A stretch of 64,000 bases of DNA from Rubrivivax sp. (GCA_030680415.1 JAUXVE010000134.1:46616-110615), one strand, 5' to 3'. Shown: positions 16,419 to 25,129, numbered from the stretch's first letter. The notes: a model not told the origin generated them from the letters alone. Numbers and translations: made by a program.

Positions 16419-16792
16419 CGTGTCGGCTGCTCTTCGGCTTCGATCAGCAGCCGCAGACGCTGCGCACCACCGAGTTTCGTCACCGCGCGCACGCGCAGCG
16501 CCTGGCCGATCTCCAGCACGCGGCGGCAGTGGTAGTCCAGCGCGTCGGTCTGGCCGTGGGTGTCGATGCGGCGCGACCATTCGCGCACGCCGTCGAGTTC
16601 CACGCTCAAGGCCTGCCACGCGGCGGGGCCCGTCGCCGAAGCACGCACGACGAAGCGCACGTCGATGGCAAAGACGCGGCGGCGGTGCGCGCTGGGCGAG
16701 ATGTCGAGCGTGGCGATGTCGGCGGCGCCGGCGTCGACGGCCCAGCGTTCGGCGCCGTCGCCGTCGCTGCCGGGGCGGGTGATCACGGGCAT
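16415..16792 (-). CDS. Conserved hypothetical protein, coupled to the methyltransferase
   Basis: A 125-residue protein that I do not recognise. It reads as a beta-rich cytosolic domain (RRRVFAIDVRFVVRAS, then QALSVELDGVREWSRR, then RRVLEIGQALRVRAVTKLG). It has no signal peptide, membrane helix or cysteine motif. Start MPVITRPG at 16792 is preferred because the upstream extension is Pro/Arg-rich and would run into the divergent kinase promoter. It overlaps the methyltransferase start by four bases, so the two products probably work together. Confidence 0.65.
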   Translation of the reverse strand: MPVITRPGSDGDGAERWAVDAGAADIATLDISPSAHRRRVFAIDVRFVVRASATGPAAWQALSVELDGVREWSRRIDTHGQTDALDYHCRRVLEIGQALRVRAVTKLGGAQRLRLLIEAEEQPTR

Positions 16793-16872
16793 GGGTTCGC
16801 GGCAAAGCCGTGTGGCGGGCCGAGGATTATCGAGGGCCGGCCCCGACGCCTCGTCCGGCGGACAATTCGCCG

Positions 16873-17721
16873 ATGAAAGCACCGCAACGCCTGCAGCCGC
16901 TGATCGACGAAGGCCTCATCGACAGCGTCGTGCGCCAGCTCATGAGCGGCAAGGAGGCCATGGTCTACGTCGTGCGCTGCGGCGACGACACCCGCTGCGC
17001 CAAGGTCTACAAGGACGCCAACCAGCGCAGCTTTCGGCAGGCGGTGGACTACACCGAGAACCGCAAGGTCAAGAACACGCGCCAGGCGCGCGCCATGGCC
17101 AAGGGCACGCGTTTTGGCCGCCAGGCCACCGAAGCGGCGTGGCAAAGCGCCGAGGTCGACGCGCTGTACCGCCTGGCCGCCGCCGGCGTGCGTGTGCCGG
17201 TGCCGTACAACTTCCACGACGGCGTGCTGCTGATGGAGCTGGTGGCCGACGAACAGGGCGACGCCGCGCCGCGGCTGAACGACGTCGCCTTCACCCCCGA
17301 GCAGGCGCGGCTGCACCACGGCACGCTGCTGCAGGAAGTGGTGCGCATGCTGTGCGCCGGCGTCGTGCACGGCGACCTGTCGGAGTTCAACGTGCTGCTC
17401 GGCGCCGACGGCCCGGTGATCATCGACCTGCCGCAGGCCGTCGACGCCGCCGGCAACAACCACGCGCAGCGCATGCTGCTGCGCGACGTGGCCAACCTGC
17501 GCGGCTTCTTCGGCCGCTACGCACCCGAGCTGCTGGCCACCGAGTACGGTGCCGAGATCTGGGACCTGTACCAGCGCGGCGCGCTGCAGCCCGGCGCGAC
17601 GCTCAGCGGCCGTTTCACGAGACGGGCCGGCCCGGTGGACATGGGCGGCGTGCTGCGCGAGATCGACGACGCGCGTGCCGAGGAAGCGGCGCGCCGGCTG
17701 CGGCTGCAGCTCCCGCGCTGA
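16873..17721 (+). CDS. RIO1-like serine protein kinase
   Basis: A 282-residue protein of the atypical RIO kinase family (bacterial PA4780-like branch), probably a cytosolic Ser/Thr kinase. Visible features are the ATP-site Lys K44 in RCAKVYKD, the basic flexible loop after it (YTENRKVKNTRQARAMAKGTR in pieces, about 60-80), the catalytic loop HGDLSEFNVLL (166-176) with D168 and N173, and the metal-binding IIDLPQAV with D185. The bacterial branch carries DLPQ in place of DFG. The gene is divergent from the DUF938 pair, with 80 bases between starts. Substrate is unknown. Confidence 0.9.
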   Translation: MKAPQRLQPLIDEGLIDSVVRQLMSGKEAMVYVVRCGDDTRCAKVYKDANQRSFRQAVDYTENRKVKNTRQARAMAKGTRFGRQATEAAWQSAEVDALYRLAAAGVRVPVPYNFHDGVLLMELVADEQGDAAPRLNDVAFTPEQARLHHGTLLQEVVRMLCAGVVHGDLSEFNVLLGADGPVIIDLPQAVDAAGNNHAQRMLLRDVANLRGFFGRYAPELLATEYGAEIWDLYQRGALQPGATLSGRFTRRAGPVDMGGVLREIDDARAEEAARRLRLQLPR

Positions 17722-17730
17722 CGCCGACGG

Positions 17731-18486
17731 TCAGTTGCGATGGCTGACGTAGTCGTCGTGGATGGCCGCCGGGTGCGTGCGGCTGACCATCAAGGCCGCT
17801 TGCAGGTACAGGCCGTTGAGCAGCCGCGGCGCGCGTTCGCGGTCGAAACCCGGCCAGGACGCGATCTCCTGCACATTGCAGAACTGGTGCCGCAAGCGGT
17901 CCACCGCTGCGCCCAAGCTGCCGGTCAGCCCGAGCAGGTGCAGCGCCGTCGCCGGCGCCACGCGGTACGCCGCCGGGCCGGCGATCTCGGGCAGCAGCGA
18001 CTCGCGCGCGCCGCGCAGCGCCAGCTCCCACAACAAGGTGCCCAGCGGTGCATAGTGCCGCGCCTCGCCGATGCGGGCGGCGTCGCTGCTGCCCGGCGGG
18101 CGCAGCCACGCGGGCTCGACGTGCAACACGCACAGGTCGCTCAGTTCCAGGGCCAGCAGCTGCGGCAAGGGCAGGGTGCAATGCAGGGCGGCCGCGGCCG
18201 GAAACACGGTCACGGGGATCACGCGGTAGCGGTGCTGCAGGTGCAGCAGCAGCGAGCGCCCGTGGCGCACCGCGGCGGCCAGCACCTCCAGCGCCTCCAG
18301 CCCGTCGCCGTCGTAGGCGGCGGGCTCGAAGCGCTTCAGGTCCTCCAGCAGCGTCGCGCTGAGCGACGTGAGCCGGGTCATGCCGGCGTCGACCCTTGCG
18401 GCACGCGCAGCATCTTCCTGCAAGCGACGGAAGTCGCTCACGCGCATCAGCTCGGCGCTGTCGTGGGGCAGGGTCGATTCGAACAT
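17731..18486 (-). CDS. Hypothetical protein, 251 aa
   Basis: I do not recognise a family. The start M (FESTLPHDSAELMRVSDF) at 18484-18486 gives 251 residues rich in Leu, Ala, Arg and His, mostly helical in appearance, with no signal peptide or transmembrane helix. Central segments such as LLLHLQHRYRVIPVTVFP and LALELSDLCVLHVEPAW suggest an alternating alpha/beta fold. The gene ends nine bases from the converging RIO kinase gene. Codon pattern and GC at third positions look like its neighbours. Its upstream gap (18487-18677) is shared with the divergent EamA gene and holds an imperfect gacacgcacctgc/gcaggtgtgtc inverted repeat. Confidence 0.7.
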   Translation of the reverse strand: MFESTLPHDSAELMRVSDFRRLQEDAARAARVDAGMTRLTSLSATLLEDLKRFEPAAYDGDGLEALEVLAAAVRHGRSLLLHLQHRYRVIPVTVFPAAAALHCTLPLPQLLALELSDLCVLHVEPAWLRPPGSSDAARIGEARHYAPLGTLLWELALRGARESLLPEIAGPAAYRVAPATALHLLGLTGSLGAAVDRLRHQFCNVQEIASWPGFDRERAPRLLNGLYLQAALMVSRTHPAAIHDDYVSHRN

Positions 18487-18677
18487 GGCCGGTTTCGTGC
18501 ACGACGCGTGCCGTGCCTCTGTGCGCATTGGACACGCACCTGCGCCGCCCTTCGTCGTGTCGGCCGTTGCAGGTGTGTCGGGTTGTGCACTTGCGCCGCA
18601 TAGACTTTGGCCGTGACGTCCCAGGAAGCCATGTTCATCTCGCCCATCGCCGGCGCCGCGGCCCGCGGCGCTGCGCC

Positions 18678-19565
18678 ATGACCGCAACGACGCGCGGTTT
18701 CGCCCTCGGCGTCCTCGGCGTGGTCATCTTCGCCATGACGCTGCCGATGACGCGCCTGGCGGTGGGCGACGCGAGCGATCCGCAGTTGCCGCCGGCCTTC
18801 GTCACCGCCGGCCGCGCCGCGCTGGCGGGGCTGCTGAGCGTGCTGTACCTGCTGGCCGTGCGGGCGCCGCCGCCGGCGCGGCGGCACTGGCCGGCGCTGG
18901 CGGTCAGCGCCCTGGGCACGGTGGTCGGTTTCCCGCTCTTCCTGGCACTGGCACTGCGCCGGGTCGACGCCATGCACGCCGCCGTGGTCACCGGCATCAT
19001 GCCGCTGGGCACGGCGCTGGTGGCGGCGCTGTGGCTGCGGCAGCGTCCGTCGGCGGCCTTCTGGGCCTGCGCCTTGCTCGGCTGCGCCCTCGTGCTGGGC
19101 TTTGCCGCCTGGCAGGGCAACGGGCGGCTGTCGGCGGCCGACGGCCTGCTGCTGCTGGCCGTGCTGTCGACCTCCATCGCCTACGTGGCGGGGGCGCAGG
19201 TCGCCTCGGCAATGCCGGCGCAGCAGGTCATAGGCTGGGTGCTGGTGGGCTCGCTGCCGTTCACGTTGCCGGCGGCGTTGTGGCTGTGGCCGGAGTCGCC
19301 GGCGCGCCTGTCGGCGTGGCTGGGCTTGGGCTACACGGCCGTGTTTTCGATGTGGCTGGGCTTCTTCGCCTGGTACCGCGGCCTGGCGCTGGGTGGTGTG
19401 GTGCGCGTCAGCCAGACACAACTGTTGCAGCCCTTCCTGGCCCTGCTGTTCGCGGTGCCGGTGCTGGGCGAGCGGCTGCAGCCGCTGACCGTGGTCTTCG
19501 CGCTGGCCGTCGTCGCGGTGGTGTTCGTCGGCCGGCGTCTGCCGGTGGGGCAGACTGCAGCATGA
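18678..19565 (+). CDS. EamA/DMT-family exporter
   Basis: A 295-residue inner membrane protein with about ten hydrophobic helices in two EamA repeats. The first repeat starts GFALGVLGVVIFAMTLPMTR and the second after ADGLLLLAVLSTSIAYVAG. It ends with LQPLTVVFALAVVAVVFVGRR, typical of drug/metabolite transporters. Such proteins export amino acids or other small metabolites. It leads a run of same-strand genes with ATGA overlaps (racemase, aminotransferase, PhzF-like, VOC, AlaX-like), so its cargo may be an amino acid handled by those enzymes. Start ATG is at 18678. Confidence 0.88.
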   Translation: MTATTRGFALGVLGVVIFAMTLPMTRLAVGDASDPQLPPAFVTAGRAALAGLLSVLYLLAVRAPPPARRHWPALAVSALGTVVGFPLFLALALRRVDAMHAAVVTGIMPLGTALVAALWLRQRPSAAFWACALLGCALVLGFAAWQGNGRLSAADGLLLLAVLSTSIAYVAGAQVASAMPAQQVIGWVLVGSLPFTLPAALWLWPESPARLSAWLGLGYTAVFSMWLGFFAWYRGLALGGVVRVSQTQLLQPFLALLFAVPVLGERLQPLTVVFALAVVAVVFVGRRLPVGQTAA

Positions 19566-20299
19566 CGACGCCGGGCCCGACCCCGAGCCGAACCCTGGGC
19601 CTCCTGGGCGGCATGAGCTGGGAAAGCACGGCCGTCTACTACCGGCTGCTGAACCAGGGCGTGGCGCGCCGCCTGGGCGGACTGCACAGCGCGAAGCTGC
19701 TGCTGCACAGCGTGGACTTCGCGCCCGTGGCGGCGCTGCAGGCGGCCGGCGATTGGGACGGCGCCGCGCTGATGCTGGCCGCAGCCGCGGCGGGCCTGCA
19801 GCGCGCCGGTGCGCAGGCGCTGGTGCTGGCCACCAACACCATGCACAAGGTGGCCGACCGCATCGAGGCCGCATCGGGCCTGCCGCTGCTGCACATCGCC
19901 GACGCCACCGGCGCCGCGCTGCAAGCCGCCGGCGTGCAGCATGCGGCGCTGCTGGGCACGCGCTTCACGATGGAAGACCGCAGCATCGTGCGCACGCGCC
20001 TGGAACATCGCTTCGGCCTGCACGTCAGCGTGCCCGGCGACGAGGACCGCGCGCTCATGCACCGCGTGATCTACGAGGAACTGTGCCGCGGTATCGTGGA
20101 TGCGGCGTCGCGCAGCGCTGTGCGGGCGATCATCGAGCGCCAGCGCGCGCGGGGCGCCCAGGCTGTGGTGCTGGGGTGCACCGAGATCGGCCTGCTGATC
20201 GGCGCCGACGACAGCCCGCTGCCCGTGTTCGATACCACCGAGCTGCACGCCGACGCCGCGGTGTGCTGGCTGCTGGGCGAGCCCGGCGCCGCACCCTGA
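19562..20299 (+). CDS. Aspartate/glutamate racemase family protein
   Basis: A 245-residue cofactor-independent amino acid racemase of the Asp/Glu/hydantoin superfamily (YgeA/RacX-like). The family opening LGLLGGMSWESTAVYYRLLN is followed by the first catalytic Cys region, where VLATNTMHKVAD has Thr in place of Cys at the usual NTMH motif, as in many broad-specificity members. The second Cys is in VVLGCTEIGLLI. The start overlaps the exporter stop (ATGA at 19562), so translation is coupled. The substrate cannot be told from sequence. Confidence 0.85.
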   Translation: MTTPGPTPSRTLGLLGGMSWESTAVYYRLLNQGVARRLGGLHSAKLLLHSVDFAPVAALQAAGDWDGAALMLAAAAAGLQRAGAQALVLATNTMHKVADRIEAASGLPLLHIADATGAALQAAGVQHAALLGTRFTMEDRSIVRTRLEHRFGLHVSVPGDEDRALMHRVIYEELCRGIVDAASRSAVRAIIERQRARGAQAVVLGCTEIGLLIGADDSPLPVFDTTELHADAAVCWLLGEPGAAP

Positions 20300-20329
20300 A
20301 ACACCGCAGCGCCGAACACTGGAGACCCC

Positions 20330-21493
20330 ATGCCCTGGCAGATGGCCCGCCGCGCCGAGCGGCTCAACCCGTCCACCATTCGCGAGATCCTCAAGATCAC
20401 CGAGCGGCCCGGCATCGTCTCGCTGGCCGGCGGCCTGCCCTCGGCCGACACCTTTCCGGTGGCGGCGATGAAGGAAGCCACCGCGCGCGTGCTGCGCGAC
20501 AGCCCGCGCGAAGCGCTGCAGTACGCTGCCAGCGAGGGCTACGCGCCACTGCGCGAATGGGTGGCGGCCGAGCTCGGCACACAGGGCCTGCACGCCGCTG
20601 CCGCGCAGGTGATCATCACCAGCGGCTCGCAACAGGGGCTGGACCTGGTGGGCAAGGTGCTCATCGACCCCGGCAGCACGGTGGCCGTGGAATCACCCAC
20701 CTACCTGGGCGCGCTGCAGGCCTTCGCGCCCTACGAGCCCGAGTTCGTGGCCGTGCAAGGCGACGCCGAAGGCCCGTTGCCGCAGGCGCTGGACGCGGCG
20801 CGCGGCGCCCGCTTTCTGTACCTGCTGCCCAATTACCAGAACCCCACCGGCCGCTGCATGAGCGCGGCGCGGCGGCTGGCGCTGGTGGCGCGGGCACGGC
20901 AGCTCGGCCTGCCCATCGTCGAAGACAACCCGTATGGCGAGCTGTGGTTCGACGCGCCGCCGCCACCGCCACTGAGCGCCGTGGCCGGCGACGGGGCCGT
21001 TTATCTGGGCTCGTTCTCCAAGGTGCTGGCCCCGGGCCTGCGGCTGGGCTACGTGGTCGCGCCGGAGCGCCTGTACCCCAAGCTGCTGCAGGCCAAGCAG
21101 GCTGCCGACCTGCACACCGCCGGCTTCAACCAGCGCGTGGTCTACGAAGTCATCCGGAATGGTTTCCTGCGCCAACACGTGCCCACCATCCGCGCCCGCT
21201 ACCGGGCCCAGCGCGACGCCATGCGCGCCGCGCTCGAACAGCACCTGCCGCCGGGCTGCCACTGGCAGGCGCCGGTGGGCGGCATGTTCTTCTGGGTCGA
21301 GCTGCCGGCGCACATCGACGCCACCGCCTTGTTGCCGCGGGCCGTGGAGGCCGGCGTGGCCTACGTGCCCGGCAGCACCTTCTACCCGCACGGCGGCCAC
21401 GCCAACACGCTGCGCCTGAGCTTCGTCACGGTGCCGCCCGGGACCATCCATACTGCCGTGGCCGCACTCGCGCGTGTGCTCGCGGCTGCTTGA
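20330..21493 (+). CDS. PLP-dependent aminotransferase (2-aminoadipate/LysN-like, fold I)
   Basis: A 387-residue class I/II aminotransferase close to the LysN/MocR aminotransferase branch, without a GntR domain. Typical segments are FAGGLPSADTFP-like at the N-terminus (VSLAGGLPSADTFPV), ITSGSQQGLDLVGKVLIDPG, the PLP-contacting LLPNYQNPTGRCMS, IVEDNPYGELWFD and the lysine loop YLGSFSKVLAPGLRLGYV with the Schiff-base Lys. It uses 2-oxo acids as partner. It starts 30 bases after the racemase gene and belongs to the same operon. Confidence 0.9.
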   Translation: MPWQMARRAERLNPSTIREILKITERPGIVSLAGGLPSADTFPVAAMKEATARVLRDSPREALQYAASEGYAPLREWVAAELGTQGLHAAAAQVIITSGSQQGLDLVGKVLIDPGSTVAVESPTYLGALQAFAPYEPEFVAVQGDAEGPLPQALDAARGARFLYLLPNYQNPTGRCMSAARRLALVARARQLGLPIVEDNPYGELWFDAPPPPPLSAVAGDGAVYLGSFSKVLAPGLRLGYVVAPERLYPKLLQAKQAADLHTAGFNQRVVYEVIRNGFLRQHVPTIRARYRAQRDAMRAALEQHLPPGCHWQAPVGGMFFWVELPAHIDATALLPRAVEAGVAYVPGSTFYPHGGHANTLRLSFVTVPPGTIHTAVAALARVLAAA

Positions 21494-21504
21494 GGAGACC
21501 GGCC

Positions 21505-22338
21505 ATGCAACGACGCTTCCACCAGCTCGACGTCTTCACCGCGGTGCCGCTCAAGGGCAACCCCTTGGCCGTGGTGCATGCCGCGCAGGGCCTGCCCGAC
21601 GACACGCTGGCGGCCTTCGCGCGCTGGACGAACCTGTCGGAGACGACCTTCCTGCTGCCGCCCACCGACGCTGCGGCCGACTACCGGGTGCGCATCTTCA
21701 CGCCCGGCGGCGAACTGCCCTTCGCCGGCCACCCCACGCTCGGCAGCTGCCACGCCTGGCTGGCCGCCGGGGGCGTGCCGCGTGTGGCCGCCATGGTGGT
21801 GCAGGAGTGCGGCGTTGGCCTGGTTCGCATCAGGCGCAGCGCTGGCCGCCTCGCCTTCGCCGCACCGCCGCTGCGCCGCAGCGGGCCGCTGGCGCCGGCG
21901 CTGGTGCAGCGCATCGCCGATGCCCTGGGCCTGCCGCGGCGCGACCTGCTGCACCACCACTGGGTCGACAACGGCCCCGGCTGGTGCGCGGTGATGCTGC
22001 ATTCGGCGGCGCAGGTGCTGGCCTGCAAGCCCGACGCTGCATTGCTGGGGGAGATCAAGCTCGGCGTCGTCGGCAAGCACCCTGCCAGGCACGAGGCGAT
22101 GTTCGAGCTGCGGGCTTTCGTGCCTTCGCTGGGGGTCGGCGAGGACCCGGTCACCGGCAGCCTCAACGCCAGCGTCGCGCAATGGCTCATAGGCGCTGGC
22201 CTGGCGCCGCCGGCCTACCTGGCCACGCAGGGCACGGCGCTCGGACGCGACGGGCGGGTCTACGTCGAGCAGGTGAACGACACGATATGGATCGGCGGCG
22301 ACGTGGCCGGCTGCATCGAAGGCACGGTGGCGCTGTGA
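21505..22338 (+). CDS. PhzF-family isomerase-like protein
   Basis: A 277-residue member of the PhzF/diaminopimelate-epimerase-fold family. The family start RRFHQLDVFTAVPLKGNPLA is complete, the catalytic Glu is in NLSETTFLLPP, and the signature FTPGGELPFAGHPTLG and GEDPVTGSLN segments are present. A standard ribosome site (GAGGAGA) precedes the ATG at 21505. Most family members outside phenazine clusters have no known reaction. Here it sits between an aminotransferase and a VOC protein, so an amino acid-derived substrate is a fair guess. Confidence 0.88.
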   Translation: MQRRFHQLDVFTAVPLKGNPLAVVHAAQGLPDDTLAAFARWTNLSETTFLLPPTDAAADYRVRIFTPGGELPFAGHPTLGSCHAWLAAGGVPRVAAMVVQECGVGLVRIRRSAGRLAFAAPPLRRSGPLAPALVQRIADALGLPRRDLLHHHWVDNGPGWCAVMLHSAAQVLACKPDAALLGEIKLGVVGKHPARHEAMFELRAFVPSLGVGEDPVTGSLNASVAQWLIGAGLAPPAYLATQGTALGRDGRVYVEQVNDTIWIGGDVAGCIEGTVAL

Positions 22339-22994
22339 CGCTGCCTGTCGACCACCTGGTGGTGGCTGCTGCGACGCTGGAACAGGGCGTCGCCTGGTGC
22401 GAGGCCACGCTCGGCGTCACGCCGGGGCCGGGCGGCAAGCATGTGCTTTTCGGCACCCACAACCGGCTGCTGAAGATCGCCACGCCGGTCTTTCCCGACG
22501 CTTACCTGGAGATCATCGCCGTCGACCCCGCGGCACCGCCGCAGCGCCGGCCGCGCTGGTTCGGGCTGGACGATCCGGCGCTGCAGCAGCGCCTGCTCGA
22601 GTCGCCACGGCTGATCCATGTCGTGGTGCGCACCGGGACGCTGGGCGCGCACCGGCGCTCGCTCGTCGATGCGGGCCTGGACCCGGGCGAGCCCATCCAG
22701 GCCAGCCGCGAGACGCCGCATGGCAGGCTGGCCTGGCAGATCCTGGTGCGTGCCGACGGCCGCCTGCTCTGCGAAGGCGCGCTGCCCACGCTCATCCAGT
22801 GGGAGGGCCTGCACCCCACGGCGCAGATGCCCGAGTCCGGCATCACGCTGCGGGCGTTGGGACTCACCGGCGTACCCGCTGCGGCACGCGAACTGCTTCA
22901 ACTGCGCCATGTGCAGGTGCAGGCGGGCTTCGGTCCGGCGCTCAGCGCCACGCTGGCCACGCCCCAGGGCGACGTCACTCTGGAATCCGCATGA
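22335..22994 (+). CDS. VOC/glyoxalase-like protein
   Basis: A 219-residue protein of the glyoxalase-like (VOC) type. The opening LPVDHLVVAAATLEQGVAW and the metal or substrate strand YLEIIAVDPAAPPQRRPRWF match the common glyoxalase-like domain, often found as a single longer VOC unit. The start is a GTG at 22335 that overlaps the PhzF stop. The stop overlaps the next start (ATGA at 22991). Function is unknown; the tight packing ties it to the racemase-aminotransferase operon. Confidence 0.8.
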   Translation: MTLPVDHLVVAAATLEQGVAWCEATLGVTPGPGGKHVLFGTHNRLLKIATPVFPDAYLEIIAVDPAAPPQRRPRWFGLDDPALQQRLLESPRLIHVVVRTGTLGAHRRSLVDAGLDPGEPIQASRETPHGRLAWQILVRADGRLLCEGALPTLIQWEGLHPTAQMPESGITLRALGLTGVPAAARELLQLRHVQVQAGFGPALSATLATPQGDVTLESA

Positions 22995-23719
22995 CCGAAG
23001 AACTGTTCCGCGAAGACGCCTCGTTGCTGCAATGCGAGGCCACCGTGCTGGCCTGCGACGAAGCCGGCATCGTGCTCGACCGCACCGTCTTCTACCCGCT
23101 CGGTGGCGGGCAGGCGGGCGACGCCGGCACGCTGACCGCAACGACGGGCGCGGTGCTGCCCATTGCCGATACGCGCAAGCACCCGTCGCGGCCCGGCGAC
23201 ATCGCGCATGTGCCCGCTGCCGGGTCGGATCCGTCGGTCTTCTCCCCCGGCACGCGCGTGGTGGCCGCCATCGACGCCCCTCGCCGCCGCGCCCACATGC
23301 GCTTCCACACCGCCACCCACCTGCTGTGTGCGCTGGTGCCGCACCCGGTGGACGGCTGCTCGATCACCGCCGGCTATGCGCGGCTGGACTTCCACATGAA
23401 CGAGCCACTGGACAAGGTTGCGCTCAGCGCCGGCATCGCCCGCCTGGTGGCCGAGGCGCACCCGGTGCGCCACCGCTGGATCAGCGAGGACGAGCTCGAC
23501 GCCCAGCCGCAACTCGTGCGCAGCATGAGCGTGCAGCCGCCGCGCGGGCTCGGGCGCGTCCGTGTGCTCGAGATCGAGGGTGTCGACCTGCAGCCCTGCG
23601 GTGGCACGCACGTCTCCAACACCGCCGAAGTCGGCCCCGTCATCGTCACCAAGATCGAGAAGAAATCAGCGATGACCCGGCGCGTCATCCTCGGCTTTGC
23701 CGAGCCAGCCGAAGGCTGA
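22991..23719 (+). CDS. AlaX-like alanyl-tRNA editing protein
   Basis: A 242-residue free-standing editing domain related to the second half of alanyl-tRNA synthetase. It would hydrolyse mischarged tRNAs such as Ser-tRNA(Ala). The zinc ligands are plain: HTATH (H106, H110) and CGGTH (C203, H207). The N-terminal FYPLGGGQAGDAG is the AlaRS C-domain-type motif. It is the last gene of the exporter-racemase operon and starts inside the preceding stop. A tRNA quality-control factor beside an amino acid racemase suggests protection against a non-standard amino acid. Confidence 0.92.
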   Translation: MTEELFREDASLLQCEATVLACDEAGIVLDRTVFYPLGGGQAGDAGTLTATTGAVLPIADTRKHPSRPGDIAHVPAAGSDPSVFSPGTRVVAAIDAPRRRAHMRFHTATHLLCALVPHPVDGCSITAGYARLDFHMNEPLDKVALSAGIARLVAEAHPVRHRWISEDELDAQPQLVRSMSVQPPRGLGRVRVLEIEGVDLQPCGGTHVSNTAEVGPVIVTKIEKKSAMTRRVILGFAEPAEG

Positions 23720-23737
23720 TCGCGGTCTTCTGGGGAG

Positions 23738-23766
23738 CGCTCGTTTGCGCGCAGCGCAAGAGAGCG
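23738..23766. terminator. Hairpin between convergent genes
   Basis: The arms 23738-23750 and 23754-23766 pair almost completely (cgctc with gagcg, ttgcgc with gcgcaa, one mismatch) around a three-base loop. It lies 19 bases after the AlaX stop and before the end of the converging cytochrome gene. There is no T-tract on either side, so it may be a weak or factor-assisted terminator. Confidence 0.5.
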
Positions 23767-23795
23767 ATCACCAAGAAATCAGCTCGGGCGCCCCA

Positions 23796-24245
23796 TCAAG
23801 GGTTGCGGAAATCGTCGTGGCAGGCCTTGCAGGCAGCGGCCGCGCTGCCAAAGGCCGTCTTCAGCTGGTCCAGGTTGTTGGCCCTGGCAACGCTGGCCAG
23901 GCTGGCCACCTCGTCCTGCATCTTCCTGGCTGCGGCGTCGAACTTGACACGCTCGGTCCAGACGTTGCCCTTGGGCGAGCCCTTCTCGGTGCCGGAAGTG
24001 CCTTCCACGAAGCCGGCGAAAGGCAGCGTGGACATCTGCGCCACGATGGCGGCGTTGGCGGCTGCGGCGGCACCGTCGAAAGGAACGCGGCCCTGCGCCA
24101 TGGCGCCGATGCGGCCGAAGTGCGCGGCCATGACCGTGTAAGCCGCCTTGCGATACTTCACCGCATCTTCAGGCTTCTGGAACTGTGCCGCTGCGGGCAG
24201 GGCGGTGGCAAGGCCGATGACGGCAGCCATGAGAAGACGGGTCAT
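23796..24245 (-). CDS. Cytochrome c' (class II c-type cytochrome)
   Basis: A 149-residue periplasmic cytochrome. Signal peptide MTRLLMAAVIGLATALPAAA is cleaved before QFQKPEDAVKYRK, which opens the four-helix bundle. The heme-binding CKACH (C139, C142, H143) lies at the C-terminus, as in cytochrome c'. Such proteins bind NO and other gases and may protect against nitrosative stress. It is divergent from the cytochrome b561 gene, which could donate electrons to it; that pairing is common in proteobacteria. Start M at 24245 was chosen because it opens the signal peptide. Confidence 0.92.
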   Translation of the reverse strand: MTRLLMAAVIGLATALPAAAQFQKPEDAVKYRKAAYTVMAAHFGRIGAMAQGRVPFDGAAAAANAAIVAQMSTLPFAGFVEGTSGTEKGSPKGNVWTERVKFDAAARKMQDEVASLASVARANNLDQLKTAFGSAAAACKACHDDFRNP

Positions 24246-24424
24246 GCGCAGATCTCCGAACTGAGGGTTGGGGTGAGCGGCGCAGGTGGGCCCACGCCAG
24301 CAATGCAGTGTACGAACGACGCCGCCGAGGTATTCCGGCCTCAGGGTAAGCCCCCAATCCGTAGCCGCCGGCGTGCGTGCCTCGGGCCAGTCGCGGTATG
24401 GTTGCGTTCCCTCGACATCTGCCC

Positions 24425-25129
24425 ATGGCGGCAAGCACCCGCTCGATGCCCGACCCCACCTTACAGCCCGTGCGCGTCTGGGACCTGCCGACGCGCCTGT
24501 TCCATTGGGTGTTGGCGCTGACGATCGTCGGCTCGGTGCTCAGCGTCAAGATCGGCGGCAATGCGATGGTCTGGCACATGCGGTTCGGCTTCGTCGTGTT
24601 CACGCTGCTGGCGTTCCGGCTGCTGTGGGGCCTGGTGGGCGGGCGCTGGTCGCGCTTCGCCAGTTTCATCTACGCCCCGAGCACGGTGCTGCGCTACCTG
24701 CGCGGGCAGTCGCGGCCGGGTGAGCACCTCGACGTCGGCCATAACCCGCTGGGCAGCTTCTCGGTTTTCGCGCTGCTGGCCATCCTGGCCGTGCAGGTGG
24801 GCACCGGCCTGGTGGCCGACGACGAGATCGCCAACCTCGGCCCGCTCAACCGCTTCGTCAGCAACGCCGCGGCGCTCAGCGCCACCTCCTGGCACAAGTG
24901 GTGGGGCCAGTGGCTGATCCTGGGCCTGGTGGCGCTGCACATCGGCGCCATCGTGTTCTACCTGCTGCGCAGGACGACGAACCTGGTGCGGCCGATGGTG
25001 GTCGGCGACAAGCCGCTGCCCGCCGGCACCCCGGCCAGCGCCGACGGCCTGCCGCAGCGCCTGCTGGGGCTGGTGCTGCTGGCCGTCTGCGCCGGCGTCG
25101 TGAGCTGGGTCGTTCGCCTCGGTGGCTGA
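24425..25129 (+). CDS. Cytochrome b561-type membrane protein
   Basis: A 234-residue di-heme b-type cytochrome of the inner membrane, about five hydrophobic helices. The opening VRVWDLPTRLFHWVLALTIV carries the first heme His. Further His residues follow at MVWHMRFGFVVF, in the ATSWHKWWGQWLILGLVALH stretch and at its end. It would pass electrons between quinol and a soluble c-type partner, and the divergent cytochrome c' is the obvious candidate. ATG 24425 is taken as start; MPDPT at 24446 is an alternative. Confidence 0.88.
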   Translation: MAASTRSMPDPTLQPVRVWDLPTRLFHWVLALTIVGSVLSVKIGGNAMVWHMRFGFVVFTLLAFRLLWGLVGGRWSRFASFIYAPSTVLRYLRGQSRPGEHLDVGHNPLGSFSVFALLAILAVQVGTGLVADDEIANLGPLNRFVSNAAALSATSWHKWWGQWLILGLVALHIGAIVFYLLRRTTNLVRPMVVGDKPLPAGTPASADGLPQRLLGLVLLAVCAGVVSWVVRLGG

